Assembly: GCF_003854275.1 (NCBI RefSeq)
Contig: NZ_QTQP01000009.1
Location: forward strand, 124,001 to 188,000
Reading direction: 5' to 3'
Length of the DNA: 64,000 nt
Source of the DNA: Burkholderia sp. Bp8963
GTDB lineage: Bacteria; Pseudomonadota; Gammaproteobacteria; Burkholderiales; Burkholderiaceae
This document shows positions 25,026-33,560 of the stretch, in pieces (within the stretch, counting starts at the first letter, position 1; each line of letters begins with the position of its first letter). The position numbers and the translations under genes were made by a program. The notes under the pieces were generated by a model. The model had not been told where the DNA came from. It saw only the letters and a list, made by a program, of their open reading frames with translations, and ran no database searches.

Positions 25026-26411
25026 TCAGCGCCGGCCGCGCGCGACTTCGTCACCGGCATTCGGCGGTAGCCGGCGCGTGATCGGAATCGACGCGAACGA
25101 GCACAGCCCGACCACGACGAACGCGGGCCAGAAGTCCGACCACACCATCGTCTGATGTCCCTGCGCCCAGTGCGACACGTGCAGCACGAGCCCCGCGACG
25201 GTCACGCCGAGCCCGAGCGACATCTGCTGGACGACGCTGCCGAGGCTCGTCGCGCGGCCGGCGTCGCGCGGCGAGATGTCCGCGTAGATCATGGAGTTCA
25301 GGCTCGTGAACTGCAGCGCGGGAAAGATCCCGCCGACCAGCACGATCAGCCAGATCGCCCACGTCGCCATGCCCGGATGGAACACGCCGTATGCGGCGAT
25401 CGCGAGGCCCGCGAATGCCGCGTTGTAGATCAGCACCGTGCGAAAGCCGAAGCGGCGCAGCGTATGGGTGGCTGTCGAGCGGCTCACCGCGCCGCCGAGC
25501 GCGGACGCGCAGGTGATCAGCCCCGAATGGAACGCGGTCATCCCGAGGCCTTCCTGCAGCGCGAGCGGCAGCAGGAACGGCACCGCGCCGAGGCCGATGC
25601 GGAACAGCGAGCCGCCGACGACGCTCGCGTGATAGGTCGGAATGCGCAGGAAGCTGAGGTCGAGCACCGGCCGTTCCTTGCGGCGCGCGTACGGCACGTA
25701 GAGCGCGAGCAGCGCGCCGCCCGCGACGCACATCGTCAGCGCGTTGCTGCGCGTGGTCAGCGCGCCGTCGATCAGCGTGAGGCCCATCAGCAATAGCGCG
25801 GCGCCGCTCGCGGACAGCAGGAAGCCGAACCCGTCGAGCGGGCCCGGATCGGGCTCGTGCGTGTTCGCGATGTGCTTGCTCGCGAGATAGATGCCGTACA
25901 GGCCGATCGGCACGTTGATGAAGAAGATCATCCGCCAGTGCAGGTACGTCGTGATGAAGCCGCCGACGAGCGGCCCGAAGGTCGGGCCGAACAGCGCGGG
26001 AATCGCGAGGTAGTTCATTGCGCGCACGAGATCCGCGCGCGGCACTGCACGGAAGATGATGATGCGGCCGACCGGCACCATCATCGCGCCGCCGACGCCT
26101 TGCACGAAGCGCGCGAACGTCAGCAGGCCGAGCGAATTGGACGCGGCGCACAGCAGCGAGCCGGCGACGAAGATGCCGATCGCGGTGCGGAATACGGAGC
26201 GGGCGCTGAAGCGGTCGGCGAGCCAGCCGCAGATCGGGATGAATACGCCGAGCCCGACGACGTACGCGGTGATCGCGATGTTCAGCGTGACGGGGCTGTG
26301 CCCGAAGTCGCGCGCCATCGCGGGCAGGGCAGTGACGATGATGTTTGCGTCGACGCTTTCCATGAACAACGCACAGGCAACGATGAGCGGTGCAAGAAAG
26401 ACGGGCGACAT
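25026..26411 (-). CDS. MFS transporter, DHA2 (EmrB/QacA) type
   Basis: A proton-driven drug exporter of 461 residues with about 14 hydrophobic segments. Family motifs include the start LIVACALFMESVDANIIVTA (helix 1 with the conserved DxTIVN-like variant), GWLADRFSARSVF in loop 2-3 and FARFVQGVGGAMMVPVGR in helix 4-5 with GPLVGGFI afterwards. ATG 26411 is chosen because it sits directly before helix 1. No membrane-fusion partner gene is adjacent, so it probably works alone in the inner membrane. The upstream divergent region toward treA carries a long inverted repeat. Confidence 0.9.
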   Translation of the reverse strand: MSPVFLAPLIVACALFMESVDANIIVTALPAMARDFGHSPVTLNIAITAYVVGLGVFIPICGWLADRFSARSVFRTAIGIFVAGSLLCAASNSLGLLTFARFVQGVGGAMMVPVGRIIIFRAVPRADLVRAMNYLAIPALFGPTFGPLVGGFITTYLHWRMIFFINVPIGLYGIYLASKHIANTHEPDPGPLDGFGFLLSASGAALLLMGLTLIDGALTTRSNALTMCVAGGALLALYVPYARRKERPVLDLSFLRIPTYHASVVGGSLFRIGLGAVPFLLPLALQEGLGMTAFHSGLITCASALGGAVSRSTATHTLRRFGFRTVLIYNAAFAGLAIAAYGVFHPGMATWAIWLIVLVGGIFPALQFTSLNSMIYADISPRDAGRATSLGSVVQQMSLGLGVTVAGLVLHVSHWAQGHQTMVWSDFWPAFVVVGLCSFASIPITRRLPPNAGDEVARGRR

Positions 26412-26734
26412 GGGCGGGGCGCGCGTAAAGCGGCCATTATGCACCGTTTGCTGCCGGTGCGTCACGCACGGCAACGGTTGTTCTGCATGTTGCAACAGTC
26501 GTTCTTTCTGGCGGCGACGCAGAAAGAACGACTGGCCGCGATGGCGTGCGGCTTTCTGCGCGAATCGCGCGACGCGAAACTTGCTTGATACGCACGTTTC
26601 GTGCGACAGTCGACCTCACTTGCGGAACATGACAACGCGCATCGGTCGGTGGCCATCGACACGTGCGCACCGCGCCTGCTGCGCGACCGGAGACCTCGTG
26701 CCGATCCACCACCATCGAAAGGAGGGGACACGTC
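26412..26734. promoter_or_regulatory. MFS-treA divergent region with two inverted repeats
   Basis: A perfect inverted repeat with 15-bp arms lies at 26496-26510 and 26520-26534, separated by 9 bp; its core arms read GTTCTTTCTG and CAGAAAGAAC. A second, CGCACG-TTT-CGTGCG, lies at 26591-26605. Neither is followed by a T-run, so they look like operators or an RNA hairpin rather than terminators. I see no gene in this region. Confidence 0.5.
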
Positions 26735-28501
26735 ATGACGTCACGTCGTGCCGCATCGACAGCATCGCCACTCGCGCCACTCGCGCCACTTGTGCCACTT
26801 GTGCCACTTGTGACATTCGCGCCGCCCGTGCAGCGCATCCGCCGGGCCGCCGCGCTCGCCGTCACGTGTGTTGTCGTCACGGGCTGCGCGGCGCCGACGG
26901 ACAACGCGAGCCAGGTCGGGAACCAGGCGGCCACCGCAGCCGTCATGTCCGCGGCGAATCCGGTTGCGGCTGCGACTCCGACCGCACCCCCCGCCGCGAA
27001 CGCGGTGCCGCCGCCGCCGAGCCAGCTCTACGGGGACCTGTTCGTCGCGGTGCAGGCCGCGCAAATCTACCCGGACCAGAAGACCTTCGTCGACACGACG
27101 CCGGACACCGATCCGGCCACGATCATCCAGTTGTATCAGCAACGAAAATCGCAGCCGGGCTTCGTGCTGAAGACGTTCGTCGACCAGCACTTCACGCCGC
27201 CCGTCGACCACGGCGTGACGCCGCCGCCGAAGCAGGCGCTGCGCGAGCATATCGACTGGCTGTGGCCGAAGCTCACGCGCACGAGCGCGACGGTGCCGCC
27301 GTACAGTTCGCTGATCCCGTTGCCGAAGCCTTACGTGGTGCCGGGCGGGCGGTTCCGCGAAGGCTACTACTGGGACACGTATTTCACGATGCTGGGCCTG
27401 CAGGCGTCGGGGCGCGAGGATCTCGTCGACGACATGCTCGACAACTTCGCATACCTGATCGACACGGTCGGCCACGTGCCGAACGGCAGCCGCACGTATT
27501 ACGCGAGCCGCTCGCAGCCGCCGTTTTTCGCGTACATGGTCACGCTCGCCGTGCAGGCGGAGGGCGACAAGGTCTACCAGAAATACCTGCCTGCGCTGCG
27601 CAGCGAATACGCGTACTGGATGCAGGGCGAAAGCACGACGCCGCGCGGCGGCGCGACGCGCCATGTGGTCGCGATGCCCGACGGTGCGATCCTGAACCGC
27701 TACTGGGATGCAAGCGACACGCCGCGCGACGAGTCGTATCTCGAGGACGTGCAGACCGCGCGGGCAGCGTCCGGCCGTCCCGCGAACGACGTGTGGCGCG
27801 ATCTGCGCGCGGGCGCCGAAAGCGGCTGGGACTACAGCTCGCGCTGGCTCGGCGACGGCAGGACGCTTGCGACGATCCGCACGACGTCGATCGTGCCGGT
27901 CGACCTGAACAGCCTGATGTTCCACCTCGAGACGACGATTCGCCGGGGCTGCGCGATCGTGCGCGACACCACATGCGTGGCCGACTTCACCGCGCGCGCG
28001 CAACGGCGCGCGGCGGCGATCAACCGCTATTTGTGGAACCGCCGCGGCTACTACGGCGATTACGACTGGCGGCGTGGCCAGCCGCGCGACGCGGTCACGG
28101 CGGCCGCGCTGTTCCCGCTGTTTGCGGGCGTCGCGTGGCCGGAGCGTGCGAAGGCGACCGCCCGCGAAGTGCGCCGCACGCTGCTGCAGCCGGGCGGACT
28201 CGCGACGACGACCGCGACGACGGGGCAGCAATGGGATGCGCCGAACGGCTGGGCGCCGCTGCAATGGATCGCGATCGACGGGCTGCGCCGCTACGGCGAG
28301 CCCGCGCTCGCGAAGGAGATCGGTACGCGCTTTCTGGCGAGCGTGAAGCACGTGTATGCGACCGAGGGCAAGCTCGTCGAGAAATACGTGGTCGAAGGCG
28401 CCGGCGCGGGTGGTGGGGGCGGCGGCGAGTATCCGCTGCAGGACGGTTTCGGCTGGACCAACGGTGTCACGCTGAAGCTGCTCGGGTTATACGGCGAGTG
28501 A
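26735..28501 (+). CDS. treA: Alpha,alpha-trehalase (GH37), lipoprotein
   Basis: A periplasmic trehalase of 588 residues that splits trehalose into two glucose units. Both GH37 signatures are present: [15 protein letters not shown] near residue 203 and [14 protein letters not shown] near residue 497, with [20 protein letters not shown] close to the end as in E. coli TreA. A lipobox VVTGC places a lipidated Cys at residue 51, so the protein is likely anchored to a membrane. ATG 26735 has a GGAGGGG behind it, but the region before the signal (residues 12-28) is a PLAPLVPLV repeat encoded by 9-bp units; a GTG at 26828 would give a more normal signal peptide. It is convergent with an OprB porin gene, which may admit the sugar. 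Confidence 0.95.
   Translation: MTSRRAASTASPLAPLAPLVPLVPLVTFAPPVQRIRRAAALAVTCVVVTGCAAPTDNASQVGNQAATAAVMSAANPVAAATPTAPPAANAVPPPPSQLYGDLFVAVQAAQIYPDQKTFVDTTPDTDPATIIQLYQQRKSQPGFVLKTFVDQHFTPPVDHGVTPPPKQALREHIDWLWPKLTRTSATVPPYSSLIPLPKPYVVPGGRFREGYYWDTYFTMLGLQASGREDLVDDMLDNFAYLIDTVGHVPNGSRTYYASRSQPPFFAYMVTLAVQAEGDKVYQKYLPALRSEYAYWMQGESTTPRGGATRHVVAMPDGAILNRYWDASDTPRDESYLEDVQTARAASGRPANDVWRDLRAGAESGWDYSSRWLGDGRTLATIRTTSIVPVDLNSLMFHLETTIRRGCAIVRDTTCVADFTARAQRRAAAINRYLWNRRGYYGDYDWRRGQPRDAVTAAALFPLFAGVAWPERAKATAREVRRTLLQPGGLATTTATTGQQWDAPNGWAPLQWIAIDGLRRYGEPALAKEIGTRFLASVKHVYATEGKLVEKYVVEGAGAGGGGGGEYPLQDGFGWTNGVTLKLLGLYGE
26766..26819. repeat. In-frame 9-bp tandem repeat in treA
   Basis: Six units of about 9 bp (CGCCACTCG twice, CGCCACTTG, TGCCACTTG twice, then TGACATTCG) encode the [12 protein letters not shown] stretch at the extreme N-terminus of the trehalase. 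Copy-number changes would keep the frame and only change the length ahead of the lipoprotein signal. Confidence 0.85.
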
Positions 28502-28607
28502 CGGACGGGGATGCCGCCGCAAGCGCGGCGCGGCTTCATGCTCGCCGCACCACGCGACCACGCGACCACGCGCGCCGCGGCAAGCTCACGAACGGCAATC
28601 CGGCAAA

Positions 28608-30104
28608 TCAGAACGTGATCGCCGTCCGCACGCCGACCACCGTTTCGTCGCCGATACGCGCACCCGGCGCATTCGGGTTCGGGATACCGCCCGACGGACG
28701 GAAGAAGTGCTGCAGGTCGGCCTGCAACTGCCACCACGGCGTGACCTGGTACTGATAGGTCGCCTCGATCACCGTCTCCGAGCTGCGCACCGGGTAGCCG
28801 GGCGTCGTGTACGTGCCGACGTCGCCGTCGAGCGCGCGCGCATGCGAGCCGATCTTCGCGTAACCGACCGCGAGGCCCGCGACGTCGTTGTCGCGGCCCG
28901 CGAACGGCGCCTTGAGCGTGACGCCTGCATTGATCGCGAGGTCGACCACGTTGCGATCGCCCGGCGCGCCCATCACGCGCGCGAACACGCCGACCGAGCG
29001 CGGGCTGTCCGCCGCCGGGCGCCACACCATCTGGTCCGCGACCGCATAGAAGCCGTAGTTGCCGCGATGGTTCACCGGCGTCCCGTTGCTCGCCGGATTC
29101 GCGAGCGACAGGCCGTCCGTGCCGTCGCGCAGGTCGTCGAAATGCTGCGACTGGTACCAGACGCCGAGCTTGTACGTACCCGGCAGGCCGGCCGGCTGCG
29201 GCGCCTTCGGGTCGGCCGGCGGCGCATTCAGCGCGTACTGGACTTCGCCGATCACGAGCGCGCCGCTGCGCAGGTTGAAGTTCGTGCCGTGCGCGTTCAG
29301 CTGCTGCGGGTCGCCGTTCATGCGGCCCGCCGGGTTGCCGTCGAACACGCCGGCGAGCACCGTCCACGCGTCGGACGGCTTCACGCGCAGTCGCACGCCG
29401 AGCGACGACAGCGGATACGCGGGGCCGCCCGCGGGCAGGTCGGTCGACGGCAGCACGGGCCAGCCGAACGTCGCGTTCATGAACGACGCCGCGTACTGGC
29501 TCACCATGAATTCCTGGTCGAGGCTCTGCTGGCCGACCTTCACGTCGACCTTGCCGTCGAGCAGCGCCTGCTGATACCACAGCTCCCACAGGCGCGTGGT
29601 CGAGTTCGCCTCGATGCCGGTCGCGGTCTGCAGCGTCTGCAGATTGCGCTGCGTGAGGTTGGTGCCGTGAATCTGCAGCGCGGACACGTTGAAGGTGCCG
29701 CCCGGCAGCCCGATCGCCTTGCCCGTATCGACGTTGAAGCCGAATTGCGTGAGGCCCTGGTACGCGCCGCTACGCTTCGTGCCGCCCGACGTGTTGTACA
29801 GGTACTCGCTGGTTTCCTGCAGGTTCAGCGTGACGCCGTGATCGCCGAGCAGGTCGCGCAGGCCGCCCATGTTGCCGAGCAGGTTCGAGCGCTCCCAGAA
29901 ACCGGTGGGCGCCGGCGCGGCAGCATCGGAGGCCGGCGCTTGCGCGGCGGCGGCATCGCTTGCACCGCCAGCCGGTTCGGCGGCGGGTGAGGCGGCGGGT
30001 GACGCGGATTGCGCGAACGCGGGCGCGGCCGCGAGCGACAGCAGCAGCGTCGCGCACGCGTGGAGGCGGGCCTTGCGCAATGTGGGTTCGAGGTTGTTCT
30101 TCAT
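28608..30104 (-). CDS. Carbohydrate-selective porin OprB
   Basis: An outer-membrane porin of 498 residues. It has a signal peptide (MKNNLEPTLRKARLHACATL, cut after APAFA), an Ala/Pro-rich spacer to about residue 65, then the OprB core: FWERSNLLGNMGGLRDLLGD, LWYQQALLDGKVDVKVGQQS, QYALNAP and a final phenylalanine (TAITF) typical of outer-membrane barrels. OprB porins favour sugars. It is convergent with treA and stands 112 nt downstream of a small membrane-protein gene on the same strand, whose upstream region has a leftward promoter. Confidence 0.94.
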   Translation of the reverse strand: MKNNLEPTLRKARLHACATLLLSLAAAPAFAQSASPAASPAAEPAGGASDAAAAQAPASDAAAPAPTGFWERSNLLGNMGGLRDLLGDHGVTLNLQETSEYLYNTSGGTKRSGAYQGLTQFGFNVDTGKAIGLPGGTFNVSALQIHGTNLTQRNLQTLQTATGIEANSTTRLWELWYQQALLDGKVDVKVGQQSLDQEFMVSQYAASFMNATFGWPVLPSTDLPAGGPAYPLSSLGVRLRVKPSDAWTVLAGVFDGNPAGRMNGDPQQLNAHGTNFNLRSGALVIGEVQYALNAPPADPKAPQPAGLPGTYKLGVWYQSQHFDDLRDGTDGLSLANPASNGTPVNHRGNYGFYAVADQMVWRPAADSPRSVGVFARVMGAPGDRNVVDLAINAGVTLKAPFAGRDNDVAGLAVGYAKIGSHARALDGDVGTYTTPGYPVRSSETVIEATYQYQVTPWWQLQADLQHFFRPSGGIPNPNAPGARIGDETVVGVRTAITF

Positions 30105-30216
30105 GCGTGTTCCGTTGACGGATTGATTAGTGTGACTAATGAAGCGGGAAAGCGGTGATGCAAACGGGTGTGCGCGGACGGCGCCCGACAGGCGGTCCGT
30201 CCGCGCGGCGCGGCGC

Positions 30217-30486
30217 TTACGGCAGCCAGGCGCCGACGCGCCACACGTGCGCAAAACCGACGCGCGACGCGGCCGCGCACAGCAGCGCGACGAGCCCGAC
30301 GGCGGCAGCCATCGCGCCGAGCACCGCGCAGTCGAGCGCGCGGGGCGGGATCAGCGCATGCGCGAGCGCCGTGCCGCGCCAGTTGCTGACGGTGTGCGCG
30401 AGCGGCGACAGCGCCGACACGAGCGAGCGGCTGCAAGCGACGTGCACGTACCGCTTGAGTCTGACCGCGAACGATTGAAGAAACAT
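30217..30486 (-). CDS. Small membrane protein, 89 residues
   Basis: A short open frame with a good ribosome binding site (GGAGG 7 nt before ATG 30486). It contains one convincing hydrophobic helix (LDCAVLGAMAAAVGLVALLC) and a basic N-terminal part. I do not recognise a family. It lies directly upstream of oprB in the same direction, with a leftward promoter-like sequence farther upstream, so it may share that transcript. Its reality rests on the RBS and position only. Confidence 0.55.
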   Translation of the reverse strand: MFLQSFAVRLKRYVHVACSRSLVSALSPLAHTVSNWRGTALAHALIPPRALDCAVLGAMAAAVGLVALLCAAASRVGFAHVWRVGAWLP

Positions 30487-30772
30487 GACGTAGCCTCCGT
30501 CCGCCCCGGCGGCGAAGCCGGACGACGTGATGGACCCCAGGTGCGCGCGGTGCGGCCTGCGATCGGCGTTTGAAACGTAACGGAGCGTGCGACGGACGAA
30601 CCGGCAATGGCCGGTCCGGAAGGAAGCGCGCTAACCCGACGAATGCGAGTTAGCGGCGAAGGACATGCCCTGGGCTGCTGCTATCTCGCGATGGCTTGGC
30701 CGGCCTGGACCGGCATCGAACTGCAACTAGAGCATGTGTCCACGAAGGGATTCCTGTGTTGGATTGCGGCGG

Positions 30773-30802
30773 ATTGTAGTCGTGACATTTGCTGCGGTGC
30801 AA
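30773..30802 (-). promoter_or_regulatory. Leftward sigma-70-like promoter
   Basis: On the minus strand TTGCAC (complement of 30797-30802) is followed after 18 bp by TACAAT (complement of 30773-30778). It points to the 89-residue protein and oprB, about 290 bp away. Confidence 0.45.
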
Positions 30803-31020
30803 GTAAAAACCGCATAAAAAGTTCGCATGTTGCGCAAGTGTCCAATCGAGGGTGATCACGACGCGCGTTGTCTGATGAAGCGGGGTCGCCCCGTTGCGTT
30901 CGCGCACCTTGCGATGCGCGCCGACACCCGTGCTGAAAGGTTCGGGCACGTGTTTTGGGGAGCAAATCTTTCAGCGCCCGAGCGCCGGGAAAAATATCTC
31001 GAAAATGGGGTTTCAAGGGG

Positions 31021-31049
31021 TTGACTTAGCTTCCGGGCGGTCCATAAAA
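31021..31049 (+). promoter_or_regulatory. Rightward sigma-70-like promoter
   Basis: TTGACT (31021-31026) and ATAAAA (31044-31049) are 17 bp apart. The next plus-strand candidates are the small ORFs at 31387 and 31545 and the transporter at 31791. Confidence 0.5.
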
Positions 31050-31386
31050 TCCGCCATCTTCACTTTTGGGGCGACCGCCTTGGACGCTTGCAGTAGTCGA
31101 TCTTCGAACGAATTTTCCGCCTGAGCGACTGACGTCCGCGCCTTCCAACGCCGCCGTTTGTCACCCAGGCAAACGGTGCGCGCAGCAGTATTCCGCAGTA
31201 ACCCCCTACGTGCACCCTGATTCGCGCCAGATACGCGTGATGCCATCGCGCATGCGCTCTCTGGTTTCGCCGCCGCCCGGCATGCGGCCGCGTTCGCGCA
31301 CGCCTTTCGCAGGCTTGCGCACGTGGTTTCCTGCATGCAGGTCGGCGGTCAACCGTGTTCTTCCGGAACACCGAACAGGAGCCGCC

Positions 31387-31464
31387 ATGAACGACAGTGA
31401 CAGTTGTCCCTTATGCCGCCAGACCCTATTCAACCCGGGTCGCAGGGACAATCCGGCCGACTAG
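31387..31464 (+). CDS. Tiny ORF with CPLC motif (25 residues)
   Basis: A 25-codon frame starting MNDSDSCPLCRQTLF, preceded by AGGAG with a 5-nt gap. The CPLC pair could bind a metal, or the ORF may only be translated as a regulatory leader. Its stop codon coincides with the foot of a hairpin GCCTGA-CCTCGA-TCAGGC (31464-31481). It stands about 400 nt upstream of the NRAMP-like transporter. There is no family match I can name; the evidence is the RBS, the position and the hairpin. It is too short to judge by codon use. Confidence 0.4.
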   Translation: MNDSDSCPLCRQTLFNPGRRDNPAD

Positions 31465-31544
31465 CCTGACCTCGATCAGGCCCCGGACTGGCCCCCGCGC
31501 CCACGACGCGGCGAGCCTCTGCTGCCGCCGCACGGAGCCAGATC

Positions 31545-31682
31545 ATGAACTTCGGCCTTCTGCTGTCGCAACTCCCGCAGGTGACGGAATCGCGCCCCCA
31601 CTACGACGCGATGCTGTCGCTCGATAACCGTCAGCCGGTGCTCGTCCGCCTGCTGAACAAGCTTAAATCGTTCATCCACTAA
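31545..31682 (+). CDS. Small ORF upstream of transporter (45 residues)
   Basis: A 45-codon frame that starts MNFGLLLSQLPQVTES and ends LVRLLNKLKSFIH. GGAG lies 7 nt before the ATG. The C-terminal half could form an amphipathic, basic helix. It ends 108 nt before the NRAMP-related gene, with GC-rich inverted sequences between. It may be a leader peptide or a small regulatory protein acting on the transporter. I do not recognise it. Confidence 0.45.
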   Translation: MNFGLLLSQLPQVTESRPHYDAMLSLDNRQPVLVRLLNKLKSFIH

Positions 31683-31790
31683 AGCGCCGCGCGCGCCTCG
31701 GCATGCGCACGCGCCGCCGCCATGCGGCCGCGCGTGCCCATCCCAAGGTCACACGCTCGTCAGATAACCATTAGCCGTACGGAACACATC

Positions 31791-33437
31791 ATGTCCACGC
31801 CATCCAACGTTTCTCCACCAATCGCCGCCGAACGCAACGCCGTGCTCGACGAAGCCCATCTGGGCGACATCCGAGGTGCGTTCGGGACGATCTCGCATCA
31901 TGACACCGGAAAGCGCGGCACGTGGTGGGCACGCGTGCGCACGCTGCTCGCGATCCTCGGGCCGGGCCTGATCGTGATGGTCGGCGACAACGACGCCGGT
32001 GCGTTCGGCACCTACACGCAAGCGGGCCAGAATTACGGCACGACGCTGATGTGGACGCTGCTGCTGCTCGTTCCCGTGCTGTACGTGAACCAGGAGATGG
32101 TGCTGCGTCTCGGCGCGGTGACGGGCGTCGGCCATGCGCGCCTGATCTTCGAACGCTTCGGCAAGTTCTGGGGCGCGTTCAGCGTGATCGACCTGTTCCT
32201 GCTCAACGCGCTGACGATCGTCACCGAATTCATCGGCATCACGTTCGTGCTCGATTTCTTCGGGCTGCCGAAGGTCGCGGGCGTATGCGTGGCCGCGGCA
32301 TTGACGATGGCGGCGGTGAGTACCGGAGACTTCAGGCGCTTCGAGCGCTTCGCGGTGGTGCTCTGCGTGCTGAGCCTGCTGCTCGTGCCGGTGCTCGTGT
32401 CGATCCATCCGCCGGTTGCGCAGATGACGCGTGACTTCTTCGTGCCGAACTGGCCCGTGCACGCGAAGCTGTCGGACGTGATGCTGCTCGTGATCGGCAT
32501 CGTCGGCACGACGGTCGCGCCTTGGCAGCTGTTTTTCCAGCAGAGCTACGTGATCGACAAGCGCATCACGCCGCGCTTCATCAAGTACGAGAAGGTCGAC
32601 CTGTGGATCGGCATCGCGGTCGTGCTGATCGGCGCGGTCGCGATGATCGGCTTCAGCTCGGCGCTGTTCGGCGGCCATCCGGAGTCCGGCAACTTCACGG
32701 ACGCGGGCGGCATCATCGCGGGCCTCGAGAAGTATGCGGGCCGCACGAGCGCGACACTGTTCGCGGTTGCGCTGCTGGACGCGTGCATCATCGGCGCCGC
32801 CGCCGTGTCGCTGTCGACCGCGTATGCAATCGGCGACGTGTTCAAGATCCGTCACTCGCTGCATCGCGGCGTGACGGACGCGAAGGGCTTCTACCTCGTC
32901 TACTTCGGCATCGTGGCCACCGCCGCGACGATCGTGCTGATTCCGGGCAGCCCGCTCGGCCTGCTGACGGAAGCGGTGCAGACGCTCGCGGGCGTGCTGC
33001 TGCCGAGCGCGACCGTGTTCCTGCTGCTGCTCTGCAACGACAAGCAGGTGCTCGGGCCGTGGGTGAACTCGACGAAGCTCAACGTGTTCACGGGCGCGGT
33101 GGTCTGGGTGCTCGTGCTGCTGTCGATCATCCTGACCGCGTCGGTGATGTATCCGGACATCAGCGGCGAGGCGATCCTCGACGTGCTGATCGGCGGCACC
33201 GTGTTCGCGATCGTCGGCTATCTCGCGACGGTGCTCGTCCGCCGCAACAAGCGCGTGATCGAGCCGGGCGTCGACCGCTCGCTGCGCGATACGTGGCGCA
33301 TGCCGCCGCTCGACACGCTCGAACCGCAGGTGATGACGCTGTCGACGCGGATCTGGATGGGCGTGATGCGCGGCTATCTCGTGATCGCGGTCGGTCTCGT
33401 GATCGTCAAGGTCGTGCAGCTGATGCTGCTCAAGTAA
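31791..33437 (+). CDS. NRAMP-related divalent-cation transporter with variant metal site
   Basis: An inner-membrane protein of 548 residues with the NRAMP fold (about eleven helices). Canonical Mn/Fe carriers have DPGN in helix 1 and an MPH motif in helix 6. Here helix 1 has GDNDAG (residues 65-70) and helix 6 has TVAPWQLFFQQS (about 241-252), so the metal-binding methionine is missing. This pattern occurs in the NRAMP-related group that includes magnesium transporters (NRMT), and selectivity may be for Mg2+ rather than Mn2+. The N-terminal 50 residues are hydrophilic and carry HH. The ATG at 31791 follows a long leader with two small ORFs. Confidence 0.88.
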   Translation: MSTPSNVSPPIAAERNAVLDEAHLGDIRGAFGTISHHDTGKRGTWWARVRTLLAILGPGLIVMVGDNDAGAFGTYTQAGQNYGTTLMWTLLLLVPVLYVNQEMVLRLGAVTGVGHARLIFERFGKFWGAFSVIDLFLLNALTIVTEFIGITFVLDFFGLPKVAGVCVAAALTMAAVSTGDFRRFERFAVVLCVLSLLLVPVLVSIHPPVAQMTRDFFVPNWPVHAKLSDVMLLVIGIVGTTVAPWQLFFQQSYVIDKRITPRFIKYEKVDLWIGIAVVLIGAVAMIGFSSALFGGHPESGNFTDAGGIIAGLEKYAGRTSATLFAVALLDACIIGAAAVSLSTAYAIGDVFKIRHSLHRGVTDAKGFYLVYFGIVATAATIVLIPGSPLGLLTEAVQTLAGVLLPSATVFLLLLCNDKQVLGPWVNSTKLNVFTGAVVWVLVLLSIILTASVMYPDISGEAILDVLIGGTVFAIVGYLATVLVRRNKRVIEPGVDRSLRDTWRMPPLDTLEPQVMTLSTRIWMGVMRGYLVIAVGLVIVKVVQLMLLK

Positions 33438-33486
33438 CACCGTCTGATGGACGCGGCGCCGGACCCGGCACCGCGCCGCTTCCCGT

Positions 33487-33513
33487 GCATGCCGGCCCTC
33501 GAGGCCGGCATGC
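33487..33513. terminator. Hairpin between convergent transporter and LuxR genes
   Basis: GCATGCCGGCC (33487-33497) and GGCCGGCATGC (33503-33513) are perfect 11-bp arms with a 5-nt loop. It lies 50 bp after the transporter stop and 48 bp before the end of the convergent LuxR gene. The T-run is weak on both sides, but the position suits a bidirectional terminator. Confidence 0.55.
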
Positions 33514-33560
33514 GCGTTTACCGCGTGCAATCCCCACGCTCGGCACGTTCGGCACCCGGA

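Larger units (their letters stand above)
30487..31386. other. Long non-coding region between oprB unit and NRAMP-like unit
   Basis: About 900 bp without a credible gene. The 30.7-31.1 kb part is less GC-rich than its surroundings. Two promoter-like elements point outward: one leftward at 30773-30802 and one rightward at 31021-31049. A GGGG-TCG-CCCC hairpin near 30.88 kb lacks a T-run. The rightward promoter implies a long leader before the small ORFs at 31387 and 31545. Confidence 0.45.

Noticed and set aside
26056-28755. An 899-codon plus-strand frame through the MFS-treA region
   Set aside because: It runs antisense to the MFS gene and out of frame with the trehalase; the Arg-rich composition is typical of a shadow frame.
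30827-31024. A 65-codon plus-strand frame in the long intergenic region
   Set aside because: There is no RBS before its ATG and no recognisable sequence.
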